64,000 bases of DNA, taken from assembly GCF_002954585.1 (NCBI RefSeq), contig NZ_MSCI01000001.1, positions 1,426,001 to 1,490,000 on the forward strand, in the 5' to 3' direction. This DNA comes from Vibrio chagasii (GTDB lineage: Bacteria; Pseudomonadota; Gammaproteobacteria; Enterobacterales; Vibrionaceae). A program made the translations under genes and the position numbers. Below, piece by piece: positions 44,578 through 53,559 of this stretch (its first letter is position 1; each line of letters starts with the position of its first letter). The notes below the pieces were generated by a model. That model had not been told where the DNA came from, searched no databases, and was given only the letters and a program-made list of their open reading frames with translations.

Positions 44578-44621
44578 ATACCGTTGATCTTGTGTTCATT
44601 CACGTCAACGGTATTTTTTTG
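44578..44621 (+). terminator. pdxH terminator
   Basis: ATACCGTTGA / TCAACGGTAT stem with an internal 17-base loop and a run of seven T. Confidence 0.85.
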
Positions 44622-44659
44622 TCTGTCTTTCCATCTCGACGGGCGCTGTGAGTCGTTAA

Positions 44660-45442
44660 TCAGTCGCTGTGTAGAACCACAGAGATCTGTTTCTTGAGTA
44701 AAGTTTCAGGAATCACAGAGCCTAATCCTGAATCCAATGCATACTCGATTAACTGGCTCTTACTACGTGCATCGAACTTTTGCTTAAGCCTTGCTACATG
44801 CCCCTCAACCGTCTTGATTGAGATGTTTAACGTCAATGCAATGTATTGAGGTTTCTTACCGAAAAGCAGTAAAAATAGGACTTCTGATTCACGTGAGGTC
44901 AGCTTCTTTTGCAGTTTAGATACACGCGGTGTTGAGCCCGCGATCGATGCCTGATTGTCTTTGGCGCAAGTTGCCTGACACACCCAGTGACCCACTTCTA
45001 AAATCGCTGTATCAGTCAGCTCTTGTCCATAGAAGATGGTGCCTTGTACGTTGTCGTTGTCATCAAGCCAAGGCGTTTTGGTGAAGATATGGGCGTGCCA
45101 GCGTCCATCGGGGTAGGGATGAATATCAAGGATCTTGAGTGTCGAGCGCGTTTCCATTACATGCTTGTCTTGCGCCCTAAAGTCTTGCGCGCATTCGATG
45201 GTTTGGCTCGGCATATCAAAATCTGTCAATCCAGTACAACTCTCACCCGGTTTTAAGCCAATCAATTGGTTGTAAGCGAGGTTTGCGTATACGAAAACAG
45301 AGTCAGTATCTTTACAGCCCCAGCAGCCTGGAAGTTGTTCGAACAAAGAACGATGTATGGGGTTTAGTGATTCTGGCAAGGTTTTATCTCGTAGATGGCG
45401 ATGTTGCAATAATATCAGTTTACTATTGCACTGCAATGGCAA
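44660..45442 (-). CDS. vqmA: Quorum-sensing receptor and regulator VqmA
   Basis: A protein of up to 260 residues with an N-terminal PAS domain (LPGCWGCKDTDSVFVYAN, then ILDIHPYPDGRWHAHIFTKT) and a C-terminal LuxR-type helix-turn-helix (LTSRESEVLFLLL, SIKTVEGHVARLKQKF). These stretches match V. cholerae VqmA, which binds the autoinducer DPO (3,5-dimethylpyrazin-2-ol) and activates the sRNA gene vqmR. The true start is unclear: the ATG at 45442 has no evident ribosome-binding site, and TTG at 45379 would give a protein close to the usual 246 residues. It lies just downstream of vqmR. Confidence 0.9.
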   Translation of the reverse strand: MPLQCNSKLILLQHRHLRDKTLPESLNPIHRSLFEQLPGCWGCKDTDSVFVYANLAYNQLIGLKPGESCTGLTDFDMPSQTIECAQDFRAQDKHVMETRSTLKILDIHPYPDGRWHAHIFTKTPWLDDNDNVQGTIFYGQELTDTAILEVGHWVCQATCAKDNQASIAGSTPRVSKLQKKLTSRESEVLFLLLFGKKPQYIALTLNISIKTVEGHVARLKQKFDARSKSQLIEYALDSGLGSVIPETLLKKQISVVLHSD

Positions 45443-45553
45443 TTACAGGTTGGAATACGTGTAGAAAAGATGGGGTGAGTTTTCGTTAATCAGAGTGTTG
45501 AATAACTGCATGATTCACGGGCAATAGATAGGCGAACCGTGTGATCGATAGGC

Positions 45554-45695
45554 AAAAAAAAGCCAGCCTGAAGAGGGGCTGGCCAAAGACAAGATATGCC
45601 TTGTCGACATGTAGAAGGTTTTCAGCTTAGTTTACGAGGGTCAGGCAAATTAAGCTGAGGCATCAGTTAGATACCCAGAGTGACTTACTACTCTA
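45554..45695 (-). ncRNA. vqmR: VqmR small regulatory RNA
   Basis: The RNA is deduced from its signals. A VqmA-type palindrome lies at 45731-45746, a possible -10 (TAGATT, minus strand) at 45708-45703, and a strong terminator at the far end (GCCAGCC / GGCTGGC, 45562-45583, then eight T). The start near 45695 is estimated. The resulting length of about 140 nt equals that of V. cholerae VqmR, which pairs with target mRNAs through Hfq and represses biofilm genes such as vpsT. It lies directly upstream of vqmA on the same strand, as in V. cholerae. Confidence 0.8.
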
Positions 45696-45730
45696 TCGAC
45701 GAATCTACTCCTAGGCGTGCTCATGCATAA

Positions 45731-45746
45731 GGGGGGAATTCCCCTA
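45731..45746. promoter_or_regulatory. VqmA operator upstream of vqmR
   Basis: The sequence contains the perfect palindrome GGGGAATTCCCC (45733-45744) inside AAGGGGGGAATTCCCCTA. It resembles the V. cholerae VqmA site AGGGGGGATTTCCCCCCT, as I recall it. The centre is about 43 bp before the estimated start of vqmR, a usual activator position. Confidence 0.8.
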
Positions 45747-45818
45747 TAAACACAATTGAATGCGATAAATGAGAGCCTAGAGTAAATATTTTAAACTATG
45801 GCGCGAGTTATCGAGAGC

Positions 45819-47651
45819 TTATAGCTCTCGTAACACTCTAAAGCCGAGGTAGTTGGCTGCGGTTGAAGGCGGAACGTATAGCTCGTTAAATGCTTTGGCT
45901 TCTTCAGGAGAGAAGCTCCACGCGCCACCTTTGGCTAGGCCTTTCTGAGTGGTTGTCCACTCCCATACATTGCCTACCATGTCGTAGAAACCTGTTGGTG
46001 TTGGCATGAATGACTTTACCGGAGAGGTACTCACGTTTGACCACGGTGTGCCTGCCCATCCCGTATTCGCTTTACCTGAACGGAATTCATTACCCCACCA
46101 GAAGTTGGTTTCTTGGCCTGCTCTTGCTGCCGCTTCCCACTCTTGTGGTGTTGGCAAGCGATAGGTAAAGCCAGTGTTCTTGGATAGCCAACGAGTGTAG
46201 GCCATCGCATCATTCTGACTGACACAAACTACTGGTGAGTTGTCTGCTTGCTTGAAGCCTGGTTTTTGCCAGTCGCTGTCGGCAACAGAGGTAATTTCAG
46301 CATTGGCGAAGGTATCGCAGGTATTCATTAGCTCTGCATCTGTTTGGTAGCCAGTGCTCTCTACAAACGCTCTAAAGTCTTGTACACGTGTTGGGGTAGC
46401 GGCTAAGGCAAATGGCTGCTTTATTGTCACTTGCTTGGCGCTGTTTTCACCCAGTAGGTAACGGCCAGAGCCGACAACGATCATTTCAGGGCTCTGAGTG
46501 CTATCTTTCATCGGGTCCGCAAACTTGGTGCCTACGTTTAACGTATTTTGCTTGGCTTGTAACACTGCTCTTAGGTTGTGATCGCGAGTTATTTTTAGCT
46601 CTTGGTGGAAGGAGATGTAACCTTCTTTCTCGATCGTCACCATGTGTGGGCCCGTTGGCAGCATGACTTCAACAGGGGTGCTGCCGTAGTTAACGCCGTT
46701 GATTAGCACTTTGTCGTTGTACTGATTTGAGCGAACTACCAAGTTAACCCAAGCGACTTCTTTTTGTTGGTCGTTGGCTTGTTGATCAGTTTGCGTGAAA
46801 CAGTTGGATGACTTAATACCAAGCAGGCGACAAGGGGTGTTCTTGTTTGGGCGAGTTTCTAGGTTCGCAGAGATGACAGCGCGGTAGCGGTTATCTTCCG
46901 AGAAGCCTGAAGAGGTCACTTTGTGTTGCAGAACGTGGATGTTCAGTGATGTAGACGACAAGTGCTCTTTAACGGTTTTCGACTCTGTCGTGTTATCAAT
47001 CAGGCTGTGTTGGAACTGCTTCACCGCCCTCTGAAGCGCTAGGGTCACTGTTTGATCAGAACATTGGGCTAATGTCATGTCGCTGCTGCAGCGATTGGTA
47101 AAGCTGACTGTCTGCTCTTGTGTTTGGGTGATCTCGTTTCTGAGTCTTTCAGCTCTTGCTCTCAGCTTGTCTTGCTCTAGCTGGGCGATGGCTGTTTCTG
47201 TCGCTGTTTTCTCGGCTTGGATAGCTTCAAGCTCCATAGCCAAACCTTGCTGCTTCTGCTTAGAGTCAGAAATCGCAAGTTTGCCTTCTTTCACGGTTTT
47301 CCATGCGTCTTGGAAGTGATTTTGAGCCGTCGAGATATCGAAGTCTGGCTCATCAATCATGCGCGTGTAATCTTGCTCTAGGCTTGCTTTGGCCGCTGCA
47401 AGTTTTTGTTCCGCTTCCACAGATAGTTTAGCGAGACGTGCTGTTTGCTGCGCTTGGTTGTCAACTTGGTTTTGTTTGTCTGCGACTTTCTTTTCGATAG
47501 CCGTTAACTCAGCGTGCTTTTCGAAAAGCGAACTTTTAAGACCAGTAACAGACGCGGCCGTGATTGCTGGTGGTGTTGCTTCAGCGAAAACAGCAGGTGT
47601 CATTAAGCAGGGAGCAAGTGCAAATAATAGAGTGGGTAAACCTTGGCGCAT
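45819..47651 (-). CDS. Secreted coiled-coil/PEGA protein with C-terminal SUMF1 domain
   Basis: A 610-residue protein with a signal peptide (cleavage near residue 24) and a coiled-coil region (about 35-180). A domain with conserved cysteines (NRCSSDMTLAQCS; CRLLGIKSSNCF) and a PEGA domain (VLINGVNYGSTPVEVMLPTG) follow. The SUMF1/FGE-type domain is at about 390-610 (RLPTPQEWEAAARAGQE, GFYDMVGNVWEW, GFRVLREL). The pair of active-site cysteines of true formylglycine-generating enzymes is not seen, so it is probably a binding domain. The N-terminal two thirds are paralogous to the next gene upstream. Function unknown. Confidence 0.83.
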   Translation of the reverse strand: MRQGLPTLLFALAPCLMTPAVFAEATPPAITAASVTGLKSSLFEKHAELTAIEKKVADKQNQVDNQAQQTARLAKLSVEAEQKLAAAKASLEQDYTRMIDEPDFDISTAQNHFQDAWKTVKEGKLAISDSKQKQQGLAMELEAIQAEKTATETAIAQLEQDKLRARAERLRNEITQTQEQTVSFTNRCSSDMTLAQCSDQTVTLALQRAVKQFQHSLIDNTTESKTVKEHLSSTSLNIHVLQHKVTSSGFSEDNRYRAVISANLETRPNKNTPCRLLGIKSSNCFTQTDQQANDQQKEVAWVNLVVRSNQYNDKVLINGVNYGSTPVEVMLPTGPHMVTIEKEGYISFHQELKITRDHNLRAVLQAKQNTLNVGTKFADPMKDSTQSPEMIVVGSGRYLLGENSAKQVTIKQPFALAATPTRVQDFRAFVESTGYQTDAELMNTCDTFANAEITSVADSDWQKPGFKQADNSPVVCVSQNDAMAYTRWLSKNTGFTYRLPTPQEWEAAARAGQETNFWWGNEFRSGKANTGWAGTPWSNVSTSPVKSFMPTPTGFYDMVGNVWEWTTTQKGLAKGGAWSFSPEEAKAFNELYVPPSTAANYLGFRVLREL

Positions 47652-47817
47652 GATGGGCTACTTCAATCGTAATTTAGGTTAATCGACTATTCTAAACGAC
47701 AACGCCATTTCGTCTGCAGCTACTGTTTATTAAAATCAACAGTTTATAACTATCAACAAAATGGCGAGTGTTCATTCAGCTTCGTGAAATCGGTATGGCG
47801 ATCTTCTACTGAGGGAA

Positions 47818-48921
47818 TTAGCTTTCTTTGCTAGGAAGAAGCTTAACCCAGATAGTATCGCTGCCATTGATGGTGACTGTGCGGTTGTATGACTCGTAAC
47901 CTTGCTTAGAGATGGTTACTTGGTGACGACCACTTGGTAGCGCGACCTCAATAGGTGTGCTGCCATACTTAATGCCATTGATGGTCACAGAGTCGTTGTA
48001 TTGGTCAGAACGCACGGTCACGTTTGCCCATTTCTTGTCGCTCTTTTTGACTGCAGCTGCGTCGCTGCCAGTTAAACAGTAGCGTGTTGACACGTTCAAT
48101 AGGTTACATGCAGCAACTGCTTCAGGTTTGGCTTGCAGCTGAGCTTGCATCTGCATGAAGTAAGAGTTGTTGCCAGAGAAACCGCTCTTGATTGGCTGGC
48201 TATCCTGAACGTGGATGTTCAGTTGAACACCTTGTAAATTTTGCTTTGCCAACGTGCTTTCTGTGAGCTGTTCAAGTAACTGGGTCTTGAACGTTTGCAC
48301 GGCTTTTTGGTTCGTTAGGTATTTACCTTGTGCAGTACACTCACCAAGCGTCATTGTTGATGCACATGTCGTGGTGTAGCTGGTTTCCAAAACCGCACTT
48401 TCACGCAGTTCTGTAGCAATACGTTTTACGCGAGCTTCAACTTTAGACTCTCGCAGATTCGCTAACTCATTATTTAGGCGAGCTTGCTTTTGCTTGATCT
48501 GAGAAAGGTGAATCTCACCTTCATTCATCGCTTGTTGATTGTCTAACTGAGCCGATTGATTTTCTTTAACTGCAGCCCATGCATCTTGGTAGCTTTTTTG
48601 AAAAGAGACCAGATCCGTTTCTGGATCTTCAAGTAAACGACTGTACTGTTTGTCTAGTACAGACTTGGCTCTGTTACGTTTTGCCTTAAGTTCTTCACCT
48701 TCGCGCAACAACTTACTATTTTTGTTTTGTAGTTGTTTTAGGTTCTCAGTCGCCGATACTTTGGTTGCTGAAATACGCTCAATATCTGAGTTTTTCTCTG
48801 TGATTTTTGCATCGATGGCTGAAACGGGATCGACTTGATTCAGTTCTTCAGCTGATACCGATGCAGATACCCAAAGTGGGGATAGCGCAAGTAAAAGCGC
48901 TGAAATTCGAAAGTTAGTCAT
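47818..48921 (-). CDS. Secreted coiled-coil/PEGA protein
   Basis: A 367-residue protein beginning MTNFRISALLLALSPLWVSA, with a signal peptide, coiled coil (about 30-170), a cysteine domain (TTTCASTMTLGECT; CNLLNVSTRYCL) and a PEGA domain (SVTINGIKYGSTPIEVALPS). I chose the ATG at 48921, which has GGGACC just before it; the frame is open to 49002. It shares its architecture and cysteine spacing with the SUMF1-bearing protein, so the two arose by tandem duplication. PEGA domains are thought to bind proteins or cell-wall material. Role unknown. Confidence 0.83.
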   Translation of the reverse strand: MTNFRISALLLALSPLWVSASVSAEELNQVDPVSAIDAKITEKNSDIERISATKVSATENLKQLQNKNSKLLREGEELKAKRNRAKSVLDKQYSRLLEDPETDLVSFQKSYQDAWAAVKENQSAQLDNQQAMNEGEIHLSQIKQKQARLNNELANLRESKVEARVKRIATELRESAVLETSYTTTCASTMTLGECTAQGKYLTNQKAVQTFKTQLLEQLTESTLAKQNLQGVQLNIHVQDSQPIKSGFSGNNSYFMQMQAQLQAKPEAVAACNLLNVSTRYCLTGSDAAAVKKSDKKWANVTVRSDQYNDSVTINGIKYGSTPIEVALPSGRHQVTISKQGYESYNRTVTINGSDTIWVKLLPSKES

Positions 48922-49404
48922 AGGTCCCTGCAACTTATAGATTGTAATTGGCTCATTGATAATGTGTCTGCTTTCTAGTTGTGAGTCACTAGTTATTAGC
49001 AATCAACACAGTATCCATCTTTATACCGTTTTATTGTATTTCAATCTACTCAAATGCCGCGTTTCGGTACTTTGGATACACTTTTTATAAGTTTTATGCG
49101 AATTGTTTGAGCTATAGAAGCAAATTTTTTAGCGATGTTCTGATGATTGAATTCTCATTTATGAATCATCTCGAGTTGGTTGGATAATGAGGTTGGGATT
49201 TATAAAAAAGCACTGGAAATATTGATTTTACATAGCCCGTAGTTTGTACACTCATGATCATCTTTCCGGAAGTATGATCATGATGATTGCGATAATGATC
49301 TTTTCGTTCTCGTGAGCAAATAACTCTCAGGAACATTTACAAATTCATCTTATGCGCATTTAAGAGTATTATTCTTAGTATGTTGACCCGAGTATTTGTC
49401 TGTC
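48922..49404. other. 480-bp gap between the PEGA gene and the AraC gene
   Basis: There is no gene here. It holds the promoters of both divergent genes and the ectopic RctB-type element at 49254-49300. Confidence 0.6.
49254..49300. repeat. Ectopic RctB-type element outside ori2
   Basis: Three ATGATC sites begin at 49254, 49274 and 49295, 20-21 bp apart, two of them as ATGATCAT. The first two flank the core TCTTTCCGGAAGT. The 26 bp at 49255-49280 differ from the origin element at 25224-25248 by about two changes and one inserted base. V. cholerae has a comparable RctB-binding locus away from ori2. Confidence 0.7.
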
Positions 49405-50229
49405 ATGTCTAAACCTTTACCCTTTCCTAACCTAGACCTTTCTCCGCTAGGCCTTACTGGTCCTCGTCCTGCTGAGATCATCACTTTGCCATCGCACATG
49501 GATTGTCATGATCATAGTTATTCTCAGGTGGTGATTGGTTTAAAAGGTCAGGCTGAATTTGAAGTCAGCGGTAAGGGGAATCTTGTTGGCCCTGGACAAG
49601 GTTGTGTGGTGACGGCGAGCTCTGATCATGCTTTCGGTGGTGTGGTCGGTCAGTCCGATATTTTGGTGCTTAACATGCCCGTGCCGAGTGACGACGACCC
49701 GCTGATGCTAGATAAGATTAACCAGCTCGAATCTTCGAACGTCTATTTCCAATTAGATGCTCAAATTCAAAAGCTTATCCATATGTTAGTGCAAGAGATG
49801 CAGGCGAGTCCTGATGATCTCTTATTAAGCCGAGCGTGTAATGACACGGTGATCGCCTTAATGCAAAGGCACATTTCGGCATTTGAAACGTCAGTGAAGG
49901 ATTCGCGCTTCGATCTTGAAGCACTTGATCGTTATATCGAGCAACATTTAGCAAGTAAGATCTCAGTCGCGCAACTCGCAGGTAGCGTGTTCTTAGGTGA
50001 GAGCCAATTCCACATGTTGTTTAAAGAGCAAATGGGCATTACTCCTCACCAGTATGTATTAGGTAAGCGAATCGACCGTGCTCGACGCCTTATTGAACAA
50101 GGGAATTTAAGCCTTGGTCAGGTCGCAGAACTTGCTGGATTCTCCGGTCAATCCTCCTTTACCCACACTTTTTCACGCCTTCAAGGCATGTCACCATCTC
50201 AATACAAAAAGCAAATTTCTGTTAAATAG
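49405..50229 (+). CDS. AraC-family regulator, probably of proline utilisation
   Basis: A 274-residue regulator with an N-terminal cupin-like sensing domain (about residues 20-100, HMDCHDHSYSQVVIGLKGQA) and a C-terminal double helix-turn-helix (RRLIEQGNLSLGQVAELAGF, QSSFTHTFSRLQGMSPSQYK). I chose the ATG at 49405; the frame is open from a TTG at 49396. It lies directly upstream of and in line with putA. In Pseudomonas an AraC-family activator (PruR) controls proline catabolic genes, so that role is inferred here. Confidence 0.85.
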   Translation: MSKPLPFPNLDLSPLGLTGPRPAEIITLPSHMDCHDHSYSQVVIGLKGQAEFEVSGKGNLVGPGQGCVVTASSDHAFGGVVGQSDILVLNMPVPSDDDPLMLDKINQLESSNVYFQLDAQIQKLIHMLVQEMQASPDDLLLSRACNDTVIALMQRHISAFETSVKDSRFDLEALDRYIEQHLASKISVAQLAGSVFLGESQFHMLFKEQMGITPHQYVLGKRIDRARRLIEQGNLSLGQVAELAGFSGQSSFTHTFSRLQGMSPSQYKKQISVK

Positions 50230-50410
50230 TGAAACGAAACGGCATATTATATTAAAGTTTCATATGTGACATTGTGTTTGTTTTGTTAATAAAGCGAGTT
50301 TTTAGCAAAAAACTCGGAGTTTTTGACAAGTATTCCTTATATACTCTAAATACACTGCAGCCATTGTAGAGATCCCGGGCTAATTCCGGGTGTGAGATTA
50401 AGGAAAACGC

Positions 50411-53400
50411 ATGTTTACAGCTACTGATGTGTTAAAGCCAGAATTCAACGAGCAGTCGCTTGATGATCTATGGTCGCTTATCTCACCATTGTATATGGTG
50501 GATGAAACCCAATGGCTAGAGCAACTTCTGCCACTAGCTACCCCTTCTGAGTCTGAAAAGCAGCAAATCACAGACAAAACGACTTCTTTGATCGAAGCTA
50601 TCCGTGCGGATAAGACTTCTATCCAGATGATCGATGCGCTGTTGCTTGAATACAGCTTAGATACTCAAGAGGGCATCTTGCTGATGTGTCTGGCGGAAGC
50701 CTTGATGCGTATTCCTGATTCAGCAACGGCTGATGCACTGATTCGCGACAAGCTAAGCGTTGCGGATTGGAAGTCTCACCTAAAGAATTCTGATTCTGTT
50801 TTTGTTAACGCTTCGACTTGGGGCTTAATGCTAACAGGCAAGGTGGTTGGACTTTCATCGAACGAGCAGAGTGCTGGACAAGCGGTTAACCGTCTAGTGA
50901 ACAAGCTTTCTGAGCCGGTAATTCGTAAAGCGATGCACCAAGCGATGAAAGTGATGGGTCACCAATTTGTTCTTGGCCGTAGCATTGCTGAAGCGCAAAA
51001 GAACGGTAAGTCTATGCGCGACAAAGGCTTTACCTACTCTTACGACATGCTAGGTGAAGCGGCACTGACCACAGCTGACGCAAATAAGTACTTTAAAGAT
51101 TACCTAATGGCGATTGAAGCCGTAGGCCGAGACACTTATGTCTCTTCAAAATCTAGCCCTGCGCCATCTGTGTCTATCAAGCTTTCTGCACTTCACCCTC
51201 GTTACGAAGTAGCGAATGAAGACCGTGTACTAACTGAGCTATGCGACACGCTAGAGCAGTTACTGCGTCGTGCGATTGAGCTTGATGTAGCGATCACGAT
51301 TGATGCAGAAGAAGCGGATCGTCTAGAGCTTTCGCTTAAGTTATTCGAAAAACTGTACCGCAGCGAGCTAGTGAAAGGCTGGGGTAAGTTTGGTCTGGTT
51401 ATTCAAGCGTATTCAAAGCGTGCGCTACCAGTTCTAGTTTGGCTAAACCGCCTAGCAAAAGAGCAAGGTGATTTAATCCCACTTCGCCTAGTTAAAGGTG
51501 CTTACTGGGATAGCGAGATCAAATGGTCGCAACAAGCAGGTTTCGATAATTACCCAGTTTACACACGTAAAGAAGCGACTGATGTAGCTTACCTAGCGTG
51601 TGCGCGTTACCTATTGAGCCCAAGTGTTCGTGGCAATATCTTCCCGCAGTTTGCGAGCCACAATGCTCACACGGTTTCTGCTATTGCAGTGATGACAGAC
51701 CATAAAGACTTTGAATTCCAACGTTTACATGGCATGGGTGATTCACTTTACAACCATGCAATGGAAGCTTACCAACAGTCGGTACGTATCTACGCGCCAG
51801 TTGGTAGCCATAAAGATCTACTGCCATACCTAGTACGTCGTCTGCTAGAGAACGGTGCAAACAGCTCGTTTGTACACCGTTTGGTTGATGCTCGTTGCCC
51901 TGTGGCAGAGCTAACACAGCACCCAGTCGACATGCTTTTGGCATTCGATACTTTGAACAACACTAAGATTCCTCTGCCGCCAGCGGTATTCCCTGAGCGT
52001 AAGAACTCATACGGTGTGAACATTGATATTGAAAGCGAAGCGCATCAGTTTGAAGAGCAAGTAAAAAGCTTTTTGAACAATCAATGGACTGCTGGACCTG
52101 TGATCAACGGTGAATCTCTTGCCGAAAGCATGATCAAGGCTGATCAGAATGTTGAACAAGTAACAGCACCTTACGATCGTCGTATTAACGTGGGTCAGGT
52201 GGCTTTCGCAAACCTTGATCATGTTTCCGCAGCGATCACTGGTGCAGACGCAGCATTTGCTGATTGGAATGCGACATCAGTTGAAACCAAAGCCGCTGCG
52301 CTTGAGAAGCTGGCTGATTTGATGGAAGAGAACCTAGCTGAGCTGGTGGCAATCTGTCACCAAGAAGCGGGTAAGACTATTCACGATAGCATTGATGAAG
52401 TGCGTGAAGCGGTCGACTTCTGTCGTTACTACGCAAAACAAGCGAACAACCTACAAGGTTTTGAGCTAAAAGGCTTTGATGGTCTAACTCGAATCGCTTC
52501 GCGACAAGGTCGTGGTGTATTCGTTTGTATCAGCCCATGGAACTTCCCATTGGCAATCTTCCTTGGCCAAATTACCGCTGCACTAGTGGCGGGTAACACG
52601 GTTGTGGCGAAACCTGCAGAGCAAACAAGCTTGATTGCAGCTCGCGCGGTTGAACTGATGAATGAAGCGGGTTTCCCTGCTGGCACGATTCAACTTCTAC
52701 CTGGTCGTGGTGCTGAGATCGGCAGTGCGTTAACTAGCCATGATGCGATTGCGGGCGTTGCCTTCACGGGCTCTACACCAACTGCACAACGCATCAACGT
52801 GTCGCTGGCAAGTCGCAACGCTAAGCCAGTGCCGTTTATCGCGGAAACTGGTGGTCAGAACGCGATGATCGTTGACAGTACTGCACTGCCTGAACAAGTG
52901 GTTCGTGATGTTATTCGTTCTGCCTTTGCTTCAGCTGGTCAACGTTGTTCAGCGCTACGTGTGCTTTACATTCAAGAGGACATTGCAGACCGCGTGATTG
53001 GATTGATTCACGGTGCGATGGATGAGCTAAGTGTTGGTATTCCACATCTTCATAAAACGGATGTGGGCCCGGTTATCGACCAAAACGCGAAGCAGAAGTT
53101 GATGACGCACCTAGAAAACATGACCAAGACCCAGAAGAAAGTGGCTCAACTTTCTCTAGGAGCGGATTGTGAACATGGTGATTTTGTTCCACCAAGTGCA
53201 TTTGAAATCGATGACATTAGCTGTTTGAAAGAAGAGCAGTTTGGTCCTGTGCTGCATATCGTTCGCTTCAAAGCGAGTGAACTGGCGCAAGTGGTAGACC
53301 AAATTAACCAAACCGGTTTTGGCTTAACCATGGGTATCCACAGCCGTAACGAGACAACTTACCGTTGGATCGAAAAACACGTTCGTGTGGGTAACTGTTA

Positions 53401-53548
53401 CATCAACCGTGACCAAGTTGGCGCTGTTGTTGGTGTACAACCATTTGGTGGTCAAGGCTTGTCTGGTACTGGCCCTAAAGCGGGTGGTCCTCACTACCTA
53501 TACCGCTTTACTGATGTTCATTTCTCTCAATCACAAGACAAGGCATAA
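50411..53548 (+). CDS. putA: Bifunctional proline dehydrogenase / P5C dehydrogenase PutA
   Basis: A 1045-residue enzyme: FAD proline dehydrogenase (about residues 90-500, with LVKGAYWDSEIKWSQ and YNHAMEAYQQSVRIYAPVG), then the aldehyde dehydrogenase module (GVFVCISPWNFPLAIFLGQI, GSTPTAQR, IAETGGQNA, and the nucleophile C846 in AGQRCSALR). It lacks the N-terminal ribbon-helix-helix DNA-binding domain of trifunctional E. coli PutA, and it stops before the usual C-terminal ALDH-like domain. That domain is encoded by the next gene, 11 bp downstream. It converts proline to glutamate at the membrane. Confidence 0.96.
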   Translation: MFTATDVLKPEFNEQSLDDLWSLISPLYMVDETQWLEQLLPLATPSESEKQQITDKTTSLIEAIRADKTSIQMIDALLLEYSLDTQEGILLMCLAEALMRIPDSATADALIRDKLSVADWKSHLKNSDSVFVNASTWGLMLTGKVVGLSSNEQSAGQAVNRLVNKLSEPVIRKAMHQAMKVMGHQFVLGRSIAEAQKNGKSMRDKGFTYSYDMLGEAALTTADANKYFKDYLMAIEAVGRDTYVSSKSSPAPSVSIKLSALHPRYEVANEDRVLTELCDTLEQLLRRAIELDVAITIDAEEADRLELSLKLFEKLYRSELVKGWGKFGLVIQAYSKRALPVLVWLNRLAKEQGDLIPLRLVKGAYWDSEIKWSQQAGFDNYPVYTRKEATDVAYLACARYLLSPSVRGNIFPQFASHNAHTVSAIAVMTDHKDFEFQRLHGMGDSLYNHAMEAYQQSVRIYAPVGSHKDLLPYLVRRLLENGANSSFVHRLVDARCPVAELTQHPVDMLLAFDTLNNTKIPLPPAVFPERKNSYGVNIDIESEAHQFEEQVKSFLNNQWTAGPVINGESLAESMIKADQNVEQVTAPYDRRINVGQVAFANLDHVSAAITGADAAFADWNATSVETKAAALEKLADLMEENLAELVAICHQEAGKTIHDSIDEVREAVDFCRYYAKQANNLQGFELKGFDGLTRIASRQGRGVFVCISPWNFPLAIFLGQITAALVAGNTVVAKPAEQTSLIAARAVELMNEAGFPAGTIQLLPGRGAEIGSALTSHDAIAGVAFTGSTPTAQRINVSLASRNAKPVPFIAETGGQNAMIVDSTALPEQVVRDVIRSAFASAGQRCSALRVLYIQEDIADRVIGLIHGAMDELSVGIPHLHKTDVGPVIDQNAKQKLMTHLENMTKTQKKVAQLSLGADCEHGDFVPPSAFEIDDISCLKEEQFGPVLHIVRFKASELAQVVDQINQTGFGLTMGIHSRNETTYRWIEKHVRVGNCYINRDQVGAVVGVQPFGGQGLSGTGPKAGGPHYLYRFTDVHFSQSQDKA

Positions 53549-53559
53549 GGAGCAGTATC

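Noticed and set aside
45819..47651. A true formylglycine-generating (sulfatase-activating) enzyme
   Set aside because: The SUMF1 fold is present but the active-site cysteine pair near the C-terminus is not, and no sulfatase gene is nearby.
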